A stretch of 64,000 bases of DNA from Burkholderia pyrrocinia (GTDB lineage: Bacteria > Pseudomonadota > Gammaproteobacteria > Burkholderiales > Burkholderiaceae), in contig NZ_CP070979.1 of the NCBI RefSeq assembly GCF_018417535.1, forward strand, positions 310,001 to 374,000, in the 5' to 3' direction. The notes beneath the pieces were generated by a model. It searched no databases and had not been told where the DNA came from. It saw only the letters and a list, made by a program, of their open reading frames with translations. Position numbers and translations under genes: made by a program. Shown here piece after piece: positions 43,230 to 52,519 of the stretch (position 1 is its first letter; every line of letters begins with the position of its first letter).

Positions 43230-43838
43230 ATGGCATCGGAAGCGAAGAAGAACGAGCCTGCAATCGACATGCAATCCACTTTCGCGCGACTTTCGATGGA
43301 CGACCTGCCTGCATCGCCGCGCAAGGATTGTTCGATGACCCATGCGTTCAAGGCGGTCGACGCGCGCGTCCCGTCGGACGATCGCTACCGGCGCCGCGCC
43401 GTCTTCTCCTGTCCGCGGGCCGAGTTCGTGTGTAGCCAGCACGCTGCTGTCGGGGCTGCAACCACGCGGAGCCGTTTGCGCATGGGTCCGCTGACCGATG
43501 CGCGGCTCGCCGTCGCCCGGCACTATATCGAGAACAACCTGCACCGGCACGACCTGACGCCCGTCGAGATCGCCAGGGCACTCAACTGCTCGCGCGCGCA
43601 GCTCTACCGTCTGTTCGGCGAACACTCGATGAGTGTCGGGGAAACCATCAAGGAAGCGCGGCTCGCGCGAAGCCTGCGATATCTTCAAGCGGGCAATCCG
43701 TAGCTCGGCATCGGGGAGATCGCGGACATGTGCGGCTTCTCCGACCAGTGGGCATTCGGCACGCAGTTCAGGCAACGCTTCGCGTTCACACCGAGCGAGG
43801 CGCGTCACGCATCGGCCGGCGATGCAGTGGCGGCATAG
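43230..43838 (+). pseudogene. AraC-family regulator broken by an amber codon
   Basis: The C-terminal part reads LTDARLAVARHYIENNLHRHDLTPVEIARALNCSRAQLYRLFGEHS, then EARLARSLRYLQAGNP, an in-frame TAG (43701-43703), and LGIGEIADMCGFSDQWAFGTQFRQRFAFTPSEARHA to the stop at 43838. These are the two halves of an AraC DNA-binding domain with the stop between the two helix-turn-helices, where TCG (Ser) is normal. The N-terminal 85 residues from 43230 are poorly conserved. The stop removes the second DNA-binding motif, so the product should be inactive. Confidence 0.8.
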
Positions 43839-43887
43839 CGCAAACGACGCGAAACAGGGAGCCTGCGCACTCCCCACCCGCAGCCGC

Positions 43888-45192
43888 TTATCCGCGCGCC
43901 TGGCGAAGCGCGCGGCCCATCTCCGCGATCGGCATCGACGCAATCGAGTTCAGCAGGCGCATTTCCCCGGCATCAGGGCGGGCGATCTCGCGCACTTCAT
44001 CGAGCGTCTGAACGACGTTGCGATCGAGCGGTTCGAGAAAGCGCCGAAGTTCGTTTTCGGCCGCCTTGTCCTTGAGCCCGAGCGCGTTGCCGAACGCGAT
44101 CAGCGCGCCCAAGTCGATGTCGGAGAATCGCGTCGCGGTGCCGAGCGGCATCGTCAGTTCGCAGTGCGGCCAGTGATCGCCGCGATGGTCGGGCCGGTGC
44201 GTGGGCGTGTGATAGACGACCGTGCTGACGATGTCGTAGAACGGCGCAAGCCGGTAGCCGCGCGCGTCGACGAAGAACGACAGGTTTTTCAGGTGCGCGT
44301 CGCCATTGCCGACCACCACGTTGAAGATCGTCCAGCGGAACACCGACAGGCGCGCGAGTGCGCGCGTGCTGGTCTGCCCGATCGCGCGGCCGAGCGCCTC
44401 CGCGTTCGCGCGCTGGTACTTGAAGCCGCGATCGTAGTTCAGCAACTGCATCGCATCGATCGTGTGCAGGCGTCCGGCCGGCTCCGACGCGGTGTCGCGG
44501 TCGAAGCGGTCGATCACGTAGCATGCGGACGGCGCGCGAAGAAAATGCACATCCGGAACGTCGAGGCCCATCCGCTTCGCGAGCTTCATGCAGAAGAATT
44601 CGTTGATCGCCGAATGCGGGTAGCCGGCGGCGCGCATGTCCGGCTTCAGCAGATGCATCGACGGCTCGCTGCCGACCGGTTCGAACAGCGCGTAGTTCGG
44701 CGCGTCGCCGCGCAGGATCAGCAGCAGCTTCTGCTGCGCGCCGGCGGCCGACATGCGCTTGGGCGCGGTGGCCGTCAGCGCGCGCTCGGGCATCGCCTGG
44801 ATGCGGCGCTCGAGTTCGTCGAGCCCAAGCGGCTGCATGCTGCCGGCCGCCTCCTGCTCGCCTTCGGCCAGCAGCGTGAGCGCACCGGCCGATTCGCGCC
44901 CGAAGTACGCGAGCAGGCCCCACGCGTCGGCGGCATCGACCTTCGCCTCGCGCGCGAGCGACGTGCGCATGCCTTCTTCGGGCAGCAGGTTGTCGAAGAA
45001 CCACTGGACCGGGCGATCGGTGGAGCTGTCGGTGAAGGTGTCGGCGCGCAGCGCGAATGCGGGCGACAGCGGGTACGCGCGTGGTGAGGCGAGCCACGCC
45101 GCGTCGTACGTGAACGACCAGACGCCTTTGTCGTCGGTCAGCCTGCCCATGCGCAGCCCGTTCGCGGACGCGATCAGCGTTCTAGCGGCCAT
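43888..45192 (-). CDS. hipA: HipA-family toxin kinase
   Basis: 434 residues. HipA N-terminal domain (GRLTDDKGVWSFTYDAAWLASPRAYPLSPAF, FFDNLLPEEG) is followed by the Ser/Thr-kinase-like lobe: MSAAGAQQKLLLI where family members have S(I/A)xGxQxK, the catalytic VVGNGDAHLKNLSFF (NxDxHxKN) and metal-binding YRLAPFYDIVS. In E. coli HipA phosphorylates glutamyl-tRNA synthetase and drives persistence; targets of other homologues differ. It overlaps hipB by 11 bp and is translated after it. Confidence 0.95.
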   Translation of the reverse strand: MAARTLIASANGLRMGRLTDDKGVWSFTYDAAWLASPRAYPLSPAFALRADTFTDSSTDRPVQWFFDNLLPEEGMRTSLAREAKVDAADAWGLLAYFGRESAGALTLLAEGEQEAAGSMQPLGLDELERRIQAMPERALTATAPKRMSAAGAQQKLLLILRGDAPNYALFEPVGSEPSMHLLKPDMRAAGYPHSAINEFFCMKLAKRMGLDVPDVHFLRAPSACYVIDRFDRDTASEPAGRLHTIDAMQLLNYDRGFKYQRANAEALGRAIGQTSTRALARLSVFRWTIFNVVVGNGDAHLKNLSFFVDARGYRLAPFYDIVSTVVYHTPTHRPDHRGDHWPHCELTMPLGTATRFSDIDLGALIAFGNALGLKDKAAENELRRFLEPLDRNVVQTLDEVREIARPDAGEMRLLNSIASMPIAEMGRALRQARG

Positions 45193-45466
45193 GGCTGCTC
45201 CTGCGGCGTTGAGCGGCCTTGAGCGCGTTTTCCGCCGAAATCTCGATCGACGTCTGCGCGAGCAGGCTCACGCCCAGTTCGCCGAGCAGCAGCAGCACCT
45301 TGCCGATTTGCGCGGTCGGCTTCCCGGCTTCCACCTGGCTGATGAATTTCGGCGAGAGCCCCGTGGCGTTCGCGAGTTCGTCCCGCGTGAACCCCTGCTG
45401 GAGCCGCGCTGCGCGAATGAGGTTGGCAAGTGCGCCGATCGTGTTGACGGACCGGGTCTCCGGCAT
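45182..45466 (-). CDS. hipB: HipB-family XRE antitoxin
   Basis: 94 residues from the ATG at 45466, with GGAGAAC upstream. One XRE helix-turn-helix: ALANLIRAARLQQGFTRDELANATGLSPKFISQVEAGKPTAQIGKVLLLLGELGVSL, then a short basic tail (AAQRRRSSHGR). HipB homologues dimerise, bind operators upstream of their own gene and block HipA. The four regularly spaced palindromes at 45484-45650 are the likely operators; the nearest ends 18 bp before the start codon. Confidence 0.94.
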   Translation of the reverse strand: MPETRSVNTIGALANLIRAARLQQGFTRDELANATGLSPKFISQVEAGKPTAQIGKVLLLLGELGVSLLAQTSIEISAENALKAAQRRRSSHGR

Positions 45467-45483
45467 GACGTTCTCCGTGCTTC

Positions 45484-45650
45484 GTATCTGAGCGGGAACA
45501 GTATTGCACAATTCGTGGGTTGGGGCACTAGTTCGTATCCGTTCGGAAACGGAAATGCCCCGCAGGTGGTTGGGCAATCGTTTCGTTCCCGATCGGGAAC
45601 CGGGCGGAATGGGACCGTGGGCAACGGCATTTCCGTATCCGGGCGGATAC
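45484..45650 (-). promoter_or_regulatory. Array of four 16-bp palindromes, probable HipB operators
   Basis: Four elements of the form GTWYCY-N4-GGRWAC: GTATCTGAGCGGGAAC (45484-45499), GTATCCGTTCGGAAAC (45535-45550), GTTCCCGATCGGGAAC (45585-45600) and GTATCCGGGCGGATAC (45635-45650). Start-to-start distances are 51, 50 and 50 bp. The E. coli HipB operators are TATCC-N8-GGATA, also present as four copies, so both the half-sites and the copy number echo a known system, with a shorter spacer here. Confidence 0.8.
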
Positions 45651-45789
45651 GTGATCGGTGCACGGGACGAAGCCGGCCGGCCGCGCGTCAACGCCGCTGT
45701 GCCGCGGGCGGCGGCGCGCGTCGACATCGTTAGAATGACCGCGGTACATCCGTCCATTCCGTGATCCGTCGCCCGCCCGACATGAACCC

Positions 45790-47025
45790 ATGACCGTACA
45801 AGAACTCGAAAAACTGATGCGAAGCCTGTTCGACGACGACAGTCTCGAAATCTTCGTCGACACCGGCTACAGCCTCTCTTTCGTCGTGCCCGGCAAGGTC
45901 AGGGACGTCAAGGCCGCGCTGCTGGCCCGCACGGATCCGGCCGGATGGGACGGCGAAGCGGTGCACTGGTTCTACCGGTGCGACGACGAGGATTGGGCGC
46001 TGTATCTGCGCTCGATCCCGCATGCGGTGTTGTGCATCGCGATCGTGCAGTCGTTGCATTCGCTCCACATTCAGCAGCATCTGGACGCATCGGCGGTCAC
46101 GCCGGAGCAGCAGGCGATCTACGACGCCGACGAAGCGCAGCGCCGGCAGGAGGCCGACGCGCGGCAGCGGCGCGACACGCGGACCGAGCCGCTTGCGCCG
46201 CTCGGCGGGCCGTTCCATAGCGATGGCGAACGCGTATGGGCCCGCATCGGCAGCGGGCATCGGTATCGTGCGCTCAACAATTTCGATCTCGCCAGCTTTC
46301 GGCATCTGGTCGACAACTTTGCCGTCGATGCGTCGGGGCTGCGCTACTACGCGACCGGCGCCGCATTGAGCTACGACTACGAAGGCGAAGGGCTGATCGC
46401 CGATGGCGACGCCGCGACGCTGGAAGCCCTCGGCGGCGACTGGTATCGCGATGCGCGGCAGGCCTACTATTTCGGCCCCGATATCTACGACCGCGGCGAA
46501 TGGCACCTGACCGTGGTCAAGGCCGACGTCGCCAGCCTGACGCATATCGGCGGCGCGTATGCGCGGGATGCGAAGCACCTGTTCTGCGCCGGCGTGCGCA
46601 AGCGCGGCATCGACGATCCGGCCGGCGTGGTCAGCCTCGGTTACCGGTATGCGCGGCTCGGCGCGCAGATTCTTCACGACGGCAAGATCGTGACCAAGCC
46701 GGGGCGCATCGACGTCGAGACCGCGCGTGCGGTCTTCCACGACGTGCTGGTCGACGGTGACGGCCACGTGCTGTGGGGGCAGAACTACCGCAAGCCGTTG
46801 CCGGGGATCGACGCGAAAAGCCTGCGTTTCCTGACGCGCTTTTTTGCGGTCGACGACCATCGCGTCTACTACCGGACCAACACGAACCTGGCTGTTTGCG
46901 AAGGCGTCGACCGCGCGAGCGTGGAGGTCGTGTCGTCGATGAGCATTCGCGATCGGGACGGCTTGATCGACATCCGGTATCCGGAAGGCGTCGTGCGCGT
47001 ACCCGCCCCGTCGACGGCTTCGTGA
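45790..47025 (+). CDS. DKNYY-domain protein
   Basis: 411 residues. The N-terminal ~110 residues (TVQELEKLMRSLFDDDSLEIFVDTGYSLSFVVPG) are soluble, then a Gln/Arg-rich linker, then repeats of the DKNYY type, in which a short strand motif recurs: WYRDARQAYYFGPDIYDRG, YARDAKHLFCAGVRKRG, FAVDDHRVYYRTN. DKNYY proteins occur in many Gram-negatives and their function is unknown. No signal peptide. Divergent from hipBA, so the palindrome array may also influence this promoter. Confidence 0.8.
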   Translation: MTVQELEKLMRSLFDDDSLEIFVDTGYSLSFVVPGKVRDVKAALLARTDPAGWDGEAVHWFYRCDDEDWALYLRSIPHAVLCIAIVQSLHSLHIQQHLDASAVTPEQQAIYDADEAQRRQEADARQRRDTRTEPLAPLGGPFHSDGERVWARIGSGHRYRALNNFDLASFRHLVDNFAVDASGLRYYATGAALSYDYEGEGLIADGDAATLEALGGDWYRDARQAYYFGPDIYDRGEWHLTVVKADVASLTHIGGAYARDAKHLFCAGVRKRGIDDPAGVVSLGYRYARLGAQILHDGKIVTKPGRIDVETARAVFHDVLVDGDGHVLWGQNYRKPLPGIDAKSLRFLTRFFAVDDHRVYYRTNTNLAVCEGVDRASVEVVSSMSIRDRDGLIDIRYPEGVVRVPAPSTAS

Positions 47026-47192
47026 TGGTCACGATCGGCCGGTTTCGCGCGCGACGCAACCGCCCGTTGCCGCGCGTATGCCCGAGCAGCGATCTTTATG
47101 ACCGCAGCAGATAAACGTATCCGAATCGCTTCGTTGACGCAGTCCGGCACGCACTCGTAGATTCGCGTTTTGACCGAATCAGGGGCCGTGCC

Positions 47193-48122
47193 GTGACGAC
47201 TACCGCCATCCGCGACGCTGCATCGCTTTCCGCCGGGCAGCCGCCCGCATCGCGGCCGGGCAGTGCGGTGCAACGCTTCGACATCGTTCCGTTCGACGCA
47301 CCGCTCGGCGCGGAAGTCGTCGGCATCGACCTGTCGAAACCGCTGGACGCCAGCGACTTCGCGCGCATCCATCGCGCGCATCTCGACCATCACGTGCTGG
47401 TGTTTCGCGACCAGCGCATCACGCCGGACGAGCACATCGCATTCAGCCGCCGCTTCGGCCCGCTGCAGATCCACGTGCTGCACCAGTTCGCACTCGCCGG
47501 GCATCCGGAGGTGCTGATCGTGTCGAACATCGTCGAGGACGGCAAGCCGATCGGGCTCGGCGACGCGGGCCATTTCTGGCACTCGGACCTGTCGTACAAG
47601 GAGAAGCCGAGCCTCGGTTCGCTGCTGCACGCGCAGGAATTGCCGGCGGAGGGCGGCGACACGCTGTTCGCGAACATGCATCTCGCGTGGGACACGCTGC
47701 CGGCGCACCTGCGCCGCGCGGTCGACGGGCGGCGCGCCGAGCATACGTATCTCGCGCGCTATGCGGAGCTGCAGGCGCGCAGCCCGTGGCGGCCCAACCT
47801 GTCGCCCGAGCAGATCGCGCAGGTCGATGCGGTCGTCCAGCCGGTCGTGCGCACGCATCCGGAGACGGGCCGCAAGGCGCTGTTCGTCAGCGAGCATTTC
47901 ACGACACGCATCGTCGGCTTGCCCGACGACGAAAGCCGCGCACTGCTCGACGAACTGTTCGCGCACAGCGTGCGCGCCGAACACCTGTACCGGCACGTGT
48001 GGCGCGAACACGATCTCGTGTTCTGGGACAACCGTTCGCTGATGCATCTCGCCGCCGGCACGCCCGACCATCTGCGCCGCAAGCTGTACCGCACGACGAT
48101 CGAGGGCGACGCGCCTTTCTGA
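47193..48122 (+). CDS. TauD/TfdA-family Fe(II)/2-oxoglutarate dioxygenase
   Basis: 309 residues from a GTG at 47193 with AGGGG upstream. Iron ligands appear as GHFWHSDLSY (HxD) and the distal His in NRSLMHLAAG. 2-Oxoglutarate is probably held by the conserved Arg near RRKLYRTTIEG. The N-terminal PLGAEVVGIDLSKPLDA and VFRDQRITPDEHIAFSRRFGPL are standard for the family. It would oxidise and cleave a sulfonate (or a related compound), releasing sulfite. Followed 46 bp later by an importer for such compounds. Confidence 0.93.
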   Translation: MTTTAIRDAASLSAGQPPASRPGSAVQRFDIVPFDAPLGAEVVGIDLSKPLDASDFARIHRAHLDHHVLVFRDQRITPDEHIAFSRRFGPLQIHVLHQFALAGHPEVLIVSNIVEDGKPIGLGDAGHFWHSDLSYKEKPSLGSLLHAQELPAEGGDTLFANMHLAWDTLPAHLRRAVDGRRAEHTYLARYAELQARSPWRPNLSPEQIAQVDAVVQPVVRTHPETGRKALFVSEHFTTRIVGLPDDESRALLDELFAHSVRAEHLYRHVWREHDLVFWDNRSLMHLAAGTPDHLRRKLYRTTIEGDAPF

Positions 48123-48168
48123 GCCGCGTGCCGCGTCATTCTTCCACCCCGTCCTGACCGGAGTTCCG

Positions 48169-49200
48169 ATGTCGTTTTCGTTTTTGCCGGCGCGCCGCGC
48201 GCTGGCGGCCACGCTCACCGCCGCGCTCGCGTTCGCGGGCGCGCTCGCACCGCATGCCGCGCACGCGGAAGGCCGCATCCGCATCGCCGAGCAGTTCGGC
48301 GTCGTCTACCTGATGCTGAACGTCGCGCGCGACCAGCAACTGATCGAAAAGGAAGGGCGCAAGGCCGGCATCGACATCAAGGTCGACTGGGTGCGGCTGT
48401 CGGGCGGCGCGGCCGTGAACGACGCGCTGCTGTCCGGCGCGGTCGATATCGCGGGCGCGGGCGTCGGGCCGCTGCTGACCGTCTGGGACCGCACGCGCGG
48501 CCGGCAGAACGTGAAGGGTGTCGCGTCGCTCGGCAATTTCCCGTACTACCTCGTCAGCAGCAATCCGAACGTGAAGACGATCGCCGACCTCGGCGCGAAG
48601 GACCGCATCGCGGTGCCGGCGGTCGGCGTGTCGGTGCAGTCGCGCGTGCTGCAGTACGCGGCCGCGAAGCAGTGGGGCGACAAGCAGTTCGACAAGCTCG
48701 ACGCGCTCACGCAGGCGATTCCGCACCCCGATGCGACGGCCGCGATCCTGGCGAACAGCAGCGTGATCACCGGCCACTTCGGCAATCCGCCGTTCCAGGA
48801 GCAGGAACTCGCCGGCAACCCGAACGCGCATATCGTGCTGAATTCGTACGACGTGCTCGGCGGCCCGAGCTCGGCGACCGTGCTGTACGCAACCGAGAAA
48901 TTCCGCAACGACAACCCGAAGACCTATCGCGCGTTCGTCGCCGCACTGGCCGACGCCGCGCGGCAGATTGCGGCCGACCCCGAGCGCGCGGCCGATACCT
49001 ATATCCGCGTGAACGCATCGAAGATCGATCGTGCGCTGCTGTTGAAGATCCTCCGCAATCCGCAGGTGCAGTTCAAGACCGCGCCGCAGAACACGCTTCC
49101 GCTCGCGCAGTTCATGCACCGCACCGGCGCGATCCGCAACGAGCCGACGTCGTGGCGCGACTACTTCTTCGACGACCCGGCGACCGCCGGCGGCAGTTGA
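48169..49200 (+). CDS. ABC transporter binding protein, sulfonate/nitrate/taurine type
   Basis: 343 residues with a signal peptide ending GALAPHAAHA before EGRIRIAEQFGVVYLMLNVARDQQLIEKEG. Later LSGGAAVNDALLSGAVDIAGAGVGPLLTVWDRT and VSSNPNVKTIADLGAKDRIAVPAVGVSVQSRVLQ are typical of SsuA/TauA-type periplasmic proteins. It sits between the dioxygenase and the matching ATPase and permease, so it probably delivers the sulfonate used by the dioxygenase. Confidence 0.92.
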   Translation: MSFSFLPARRALAATLTAALAFAGALAPHAAHAEGRIRIAEQFGVVYLMLNVARDQQLIEKEGRKAGIDIKVDWVRLSGGAAVNDALLSGAVDIAGAGVGPLLTVWDRTRGRQNVKGVASLGNFPYYLVSSNPNVKTIADLGAKDRIAVPAVGVSVQSRVLQYAAAKQWGDKQFDKLDALTQAIPHPDATAAILANSSVITGHFGNPPFQEQELAGNPNAHIVLNSYDVLGGPSSATVLYATEKFRNDNPKTYRAFVAALADAARQIAADPERAADTYIRVNASKIDRALLLKILRNPQVQFKTAPQNTLPLAQFMHRTGAIRNEPTSWRDYFFDDPATAGGS

Positions 49201-49327
49201 GCAGCGCTGCCGCTTCGACGCCGCGATCGACGCTTATGCGTCGGCGCGGTTTCGATATGCGCAATCGTTGGTTGGTCCGCGCGAGGCCCGGCCGTATGTT
49301 GACGCTTTACCCGCAAGAGATTCGATC

Positions 49328-50245
49328 GTGAACGCCACCTCCCCCCGAACCTGGCTGCCGCCGTTTGCGGCGCGCGGCGATGCGACGCCCGCCGCCCAGG
49401 CCGCGCCCGACGCGCGCGCCGCGATCCGGCCCGCGCAGGCCGGCGCGCACAGCGAACGCCTGCTCGCCATCGACCGCGTGAATCTCGAATACCGGAGCGG
49501 CGCGCGGATCGTTCGCGCGACGCATCAGGTGAGCTTCGACGTGTACGGCAGCGACCGCTTCGTGCTGCTCGGCCCGTCGGGTTGCGGGAAGTCGACGCTG
49601 CTGAAGGCGATTGCCGGCTTCATCGAGCCCGTGTCGGGTTCGATCGCGCTCGACGGCCAGCCCGTGCGCGGGCCGGGGCCCGACCGCATCGTGGTGTTCC
49701 AGGAATTCGACCAGTTGCCGCCGTGGCAGACGGTCGTCGAGAACGTCGCGTTTCCATTGCGAGCCGCTGCGAAGCTGTCGCGTGCCGATGCACGCGAACG
49801 CGCGCTGCACTATCTCGACAAGGTCGGGCTTGGCGCGTTCGCGGACGCGTATCCGCACACGCTGTCGGGCGGCATGAAGCAGCGCGTCGCGATCGCGCGT
49901 GCACTCGCGATGCAGCCGCGCGTGCTGCTGATGGACGAACCGTTCGCCGCGCTCGACGCGCTCACGCGCCGCAAGATGCAGGAGGAACTGCTGCGGCTGT
50001 GGGACGAGTTTCGCTTCACGCTGCTGTTCGTCACGCATTCGATCGAGGAAGCGCTCGTCGTCGGCAACCGGATCCTGCTGCTGTCGCCGCATCCGGGCCG
50101 CGTGCGCGCGGAACTCAACAGTCACGAGCATTCGCTCGACAGCGTCGACACCGGCGACTTCCGCGACAACGTCGCGCGGATCCATCGCCTGCTGTTCGAT
50201 ACCGATGTCACGAACGCGCCGACGACGGAGGAAGCCGCATCATGA
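49328..50245 (+). CDS. ABC transporter ATP-binding protein (SsuB/TauB type)
   Basis: 305 residues from the GTG at 49328; an in-frame start at 49268 adds 20 residues and cannot be excluded. After a ~55-residue low-complexity N-terminus: Walker A GPSGCGKST, FQEFDQLPPWQTVVENVAFPLR, signature LSGGMKQRVAIARAL, Walker B VLLMDEPFAALD, switch THS. The Q-loop and LPPWQTV are those of the taurine/sulfonate/nitrate subfamily. Its end overlaps the permease start by 4 bp. Confidence 0.92.
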   Translation: MNATSPRTWLPPFAARGDATPAAQAAPDARAAIRPAQAGAHSERLLAIDRVNLEYRSGARIVRATHQVSFDVYGSDRFVLLGPSGCGKSTLLKAIAGFIEPVSGSIALDGQPVRGPGPDRIVVFQEFDQLPPWQTVVENVAFPLRAAAKLSRADARERALHYLDKVGLGAFADAYPHTLSGGMKQRVAIARALAMQPRVLLMDEPFAALDALTRRKMQEELLRLWDEFRFTLLFVTHSIEEALVVGNRILLLSPHPGRVRAELNSHEHSLDSVDTGDFRDNVARIHRLLFDTDVTNAPTTEEAAS

Positions 50246-51129
50246 GCACGATCGATCCGGCCCTGCCGCCGCTGCCGCCCGTGCGTGCCGAATACGAACG
50301 CGCGCTCGACACGCTGCCCGACGCCGAACGCGCGGCGCCGGTCCCGCTGTTGCGCCGCATCGTCGGCGCCGGCTGGTTTCGTCGCGGCGTCATCGCGCTC
50401 GTGCTGATCGCCGCGTGGGAGATCGTCGCGCGCATCGTCGCGAACGACCTGCTCGTGCCGACCTTCGGCGCGACGCTGGCCGCGTTCGTGCAGGGTATCG
50501 AATCGGGCGAACTGCTCGTGAAGACGGGCATCTCGATGTCGGTGCTGCTGCGCGGCTACGCGCTGGGCGTGTTCTTCGCGTTCGTGCTGACGTCGCTCGC
50601 GGTATCGACGCGCATCGGCCGCGACCTGCTGACGATGCTCACGTCGATGTTCAATCCGCTGCCGTCGATCGCGTTGCTGCCGATTGCGCTGCTGTGGTTC
50701 GGGCTCGGCACCGGCAGCCTGCTGTTCGTGCTCGTGCACGCGGTGTTGTGGCCGCTCGCGCTCAGCATGTACACGGGTTTCGCCGGCGTGCCGGCCACGC
50801 TGAAGATGGCCGGACGCAACTACGGCCTCACGGGCCTGCGCCAGATCGCGCTGATCCTCGTGCCGGCCGCGCTGCCGTCGATCCTGGCGGGCCTGCGTGT
50901 CGGCTGGGCGTTTGCGTGGCGCACGCTGATCGCGGCCGAACTCGTGTTCGGCGCGAGCGCGGGGCAGGGCGGGCTCGGCTGGTACATCTTCCAGAACCGC
51001 AACGAGTTGTATACCGACCGCGTGTTCGCGGGCCTCGCGGCCGTCATCGTGATCGGCCTGCTCGTCGAGAACCTCGTATTCGACTCACTCGAACGCGCGA
51101 CCGTGCGGCGCTGGGGTATCCCGCACTGA
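50242..51129 (+). CDS. ABC transporter permease (SsuC/TauC type)
   Basis: 295 residues with six helices (first RRGVIALVLIAAWEIVARIV). The EAA loop reads YTGFAGVPATLKMAGRNYGLTGLRQIALILVPAALPSILAGLRVGWAFAWRTLIAAELVFG, the standard taurine/sulfonate permease pattern. Completes the importer with the genes at 48169 and 49328. Confidence 0.93.
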   Translation: MSTIDPALPPLPPVRAEYERALDTLPDAERAAPVPLLRRIVGAGWFRRGVIALVLIAAWEIVARIVANDLLVPTFGATLAAFVQGIESGELLVKTGISMSVLLRGYALGVFFAFVLTSLAVSTRIGRDLLTMLTSMFNPLPSIALLPIALLWFGLGTGSLLFVLVHAVLWPLALSMYTGFAGVPATLKMAGRNYGLTGLRQIALILVPAALPSILAGLRVGWAFAWRTLIAAELVFGASAGQGGLGWYIFQNRNELYTDRVFAGLAAVIVIGLLVENLVFDSLERATVRRWGIPH

Positions 51130-51184
51130 CGCGATGGCGCGCGGCCATTCCCGGCGCTCGCATAACAAAAGCTGAAATCGGTTT

Positions 51185-51213
51185 TTCGCGCGCGGCGGGT
51201 GCGTCCCTATACT
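51185..51213 (+). promoter_or_regulatory. Possible sigma-70 promoter of the acyl-CoA-dehydrogenase-like gene
   Basis: TATACT at 51208-51213 with TTCGCG 17 bp upstream. The -10 is good and the -35 poor, which suits activation by a LysR-type (CysB/SsuR-like) protein. An AT-rich ATAACAAAAGCTGAAATCGG lies just upstream. Direct evidence is limited to the hexamers. Confidence 0.4.
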
Positions 51214-51301
51214 TTGCGGTGCCGTACGTGCGCCGTGTCGCGAATGCCGCGATCGCGCCACGCAGCGACGCTCCCGATCTTCTCGTATAAGGAACCGCCG
51301 A

Positions 51302-52519
51302 ATGACCGCCCGTGATGCCGTCGATCCGCGCGACGCGTTGCGCGACGCGCTCGCCGCGCTGCCCGATCTCGCGAACGCGATCGGGCAGGATGCCGCGCAA
51401 CGCGAGGCGCGTCGCGAGCTGCCGTTCGAGGGCTTCGCGATCTTCCGGCGTTCGGCGCTGGGTGTGCTGCGGATTCCGGTCGCGTGCGGCGGCCTGGGCG
51501 GCACGCTGGTCGATCTGTTCGACACGATCGCGACGCTGGCCGCCGCCGATTCGAATCTCGCGCACGCGCTGCGCATCCACTACGACATGACCGAGACGCT
51601 GCGGCTGTCGCCGCGCACGCCGTTCAACGACGTGCAGCTCGAACGCGCGCTGGCCGGCGCGATCTTCGGCGGCGCGTCGACCGAGCGCGGCACGTCGCGG
51701 CCGGGCGAAAACACGACCGTGTTGCGCCGGGATGGCGATCATCATCGCGTGACGGGCCGCAAATACTATTCGACGGGCACCGCGTTTGCCGATTTCGCGC
51801 GCATCAACGTGGAGAACGAGCAGGGCGATGCGCTCGCCGTGATCATTCCGGTCGCACGCGACGGCATGCAGGTGCTCGACGACTGGGACGGGATGGGACA
51901 GCGCATGACCGCAAGCGGAAGCCTGCTGCTCGACGACGTGCAGGTGTTCGCGGACGAAGTGGCCGCGCGCGACGGCTCGTCGCTCGTCGGCCGCCATTGC
52001 GGCGCGCTGCGGCAGCTGCATCTCGTCGCGACGGGGGCGGGCATCGTGCGCAACGTGGTCGCCGATGCGCGCCGCTACGTGCTCGCGCATAGCCGCCCCG
52101 CGCTGCACAGCCCGGCACCGACCGCGCGCGACGATCATTTCATCCAGCAGATCGTCGGCGAACTGTCCGCACACAGTCACGCGATCGACGCGCTCGTGCG
52201 CGAAAACGCGCGGGCGCTCGACCGCTCCGCCGACGCGATCGAGACCGGCGACGCCGATGCGCACGCGCTCGTGCTCGACAGCGCGCTCGCGACCGCGCGC
52301 ACGCAGTTGATCGTCAGCAAGCTCGCGCTGCATGCGGCCGAGCGGCTGTTCGAAGTCGGCGGCGCGTCGGCGACGGCGCGCGAACACAACCTCGACCGGC
52401 ACTGGCGCAACCTGCGCACGATCTTCAGTCACAACCCGTTGCTGCACAAGACGCGCGTGATCGGCGACTACGAGTTGAACGGCGTGACGACGCACCTGAC
52501 CGAAGGGCGTGTGTTCTGA
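51302..52519 (+). CDS. Acyl-CoA dehydrogenase-like flavoprotein (SfnB/DszC-related)
   Basis: 405 residues. Acyl-CoA dehydrogenase fold: FRRSALGVLRIPVACGGLGGTLVDLFDTIATLAAADSNLAHALRIHY, GRKYYSTGTAFADF, and VGGASATAREHNLDRHWRNLRTIFSHNPLLHKTRVIGDY near the end. The catalytic Glu of true acyl-CoA dehydrogenases is not apparent. The HWRNxRTxxxHNP ending is that of the SfnB/DszC/sulfur-monooxygenase group, which uses reduced flavin to oxidise organosulfur compounds. It follows the sulfonate importer by 172 bp. Confidence 0.88.
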   Translation: MTARDAVDPRDALRDALAALPDLANAIGQDAAQREARRELPFEGFAIFRRSALGVLRIPVACGGLGGTLVDLFDTIATLAAADSNLAHALRIHYDMTETLRLSPRTPFNDVQLERALAGAIFGGASTERGTSRPGENTTVLRRDGDHHRVTGRKYYSTGTAFADFARINVENEQGDALAVIIPVARDGMQVLDDWDGMGQRMTASGSLLLDDVQVFADEVAARDGSSLVGRHCGALRQLHLVATGAGIVRNVVADARRYVLAHSRPALHSPAPTARDDHFIQQIVGELSAHSHAIDALVRENARALDRSADAIETGDADAHALVLDSALATARTQLIVSKLALHAAERLFEVGGASATAREHNLDRHWRNLRTIFSHNPLLHKTRVIGDYELNGVTTHLTEGRVF

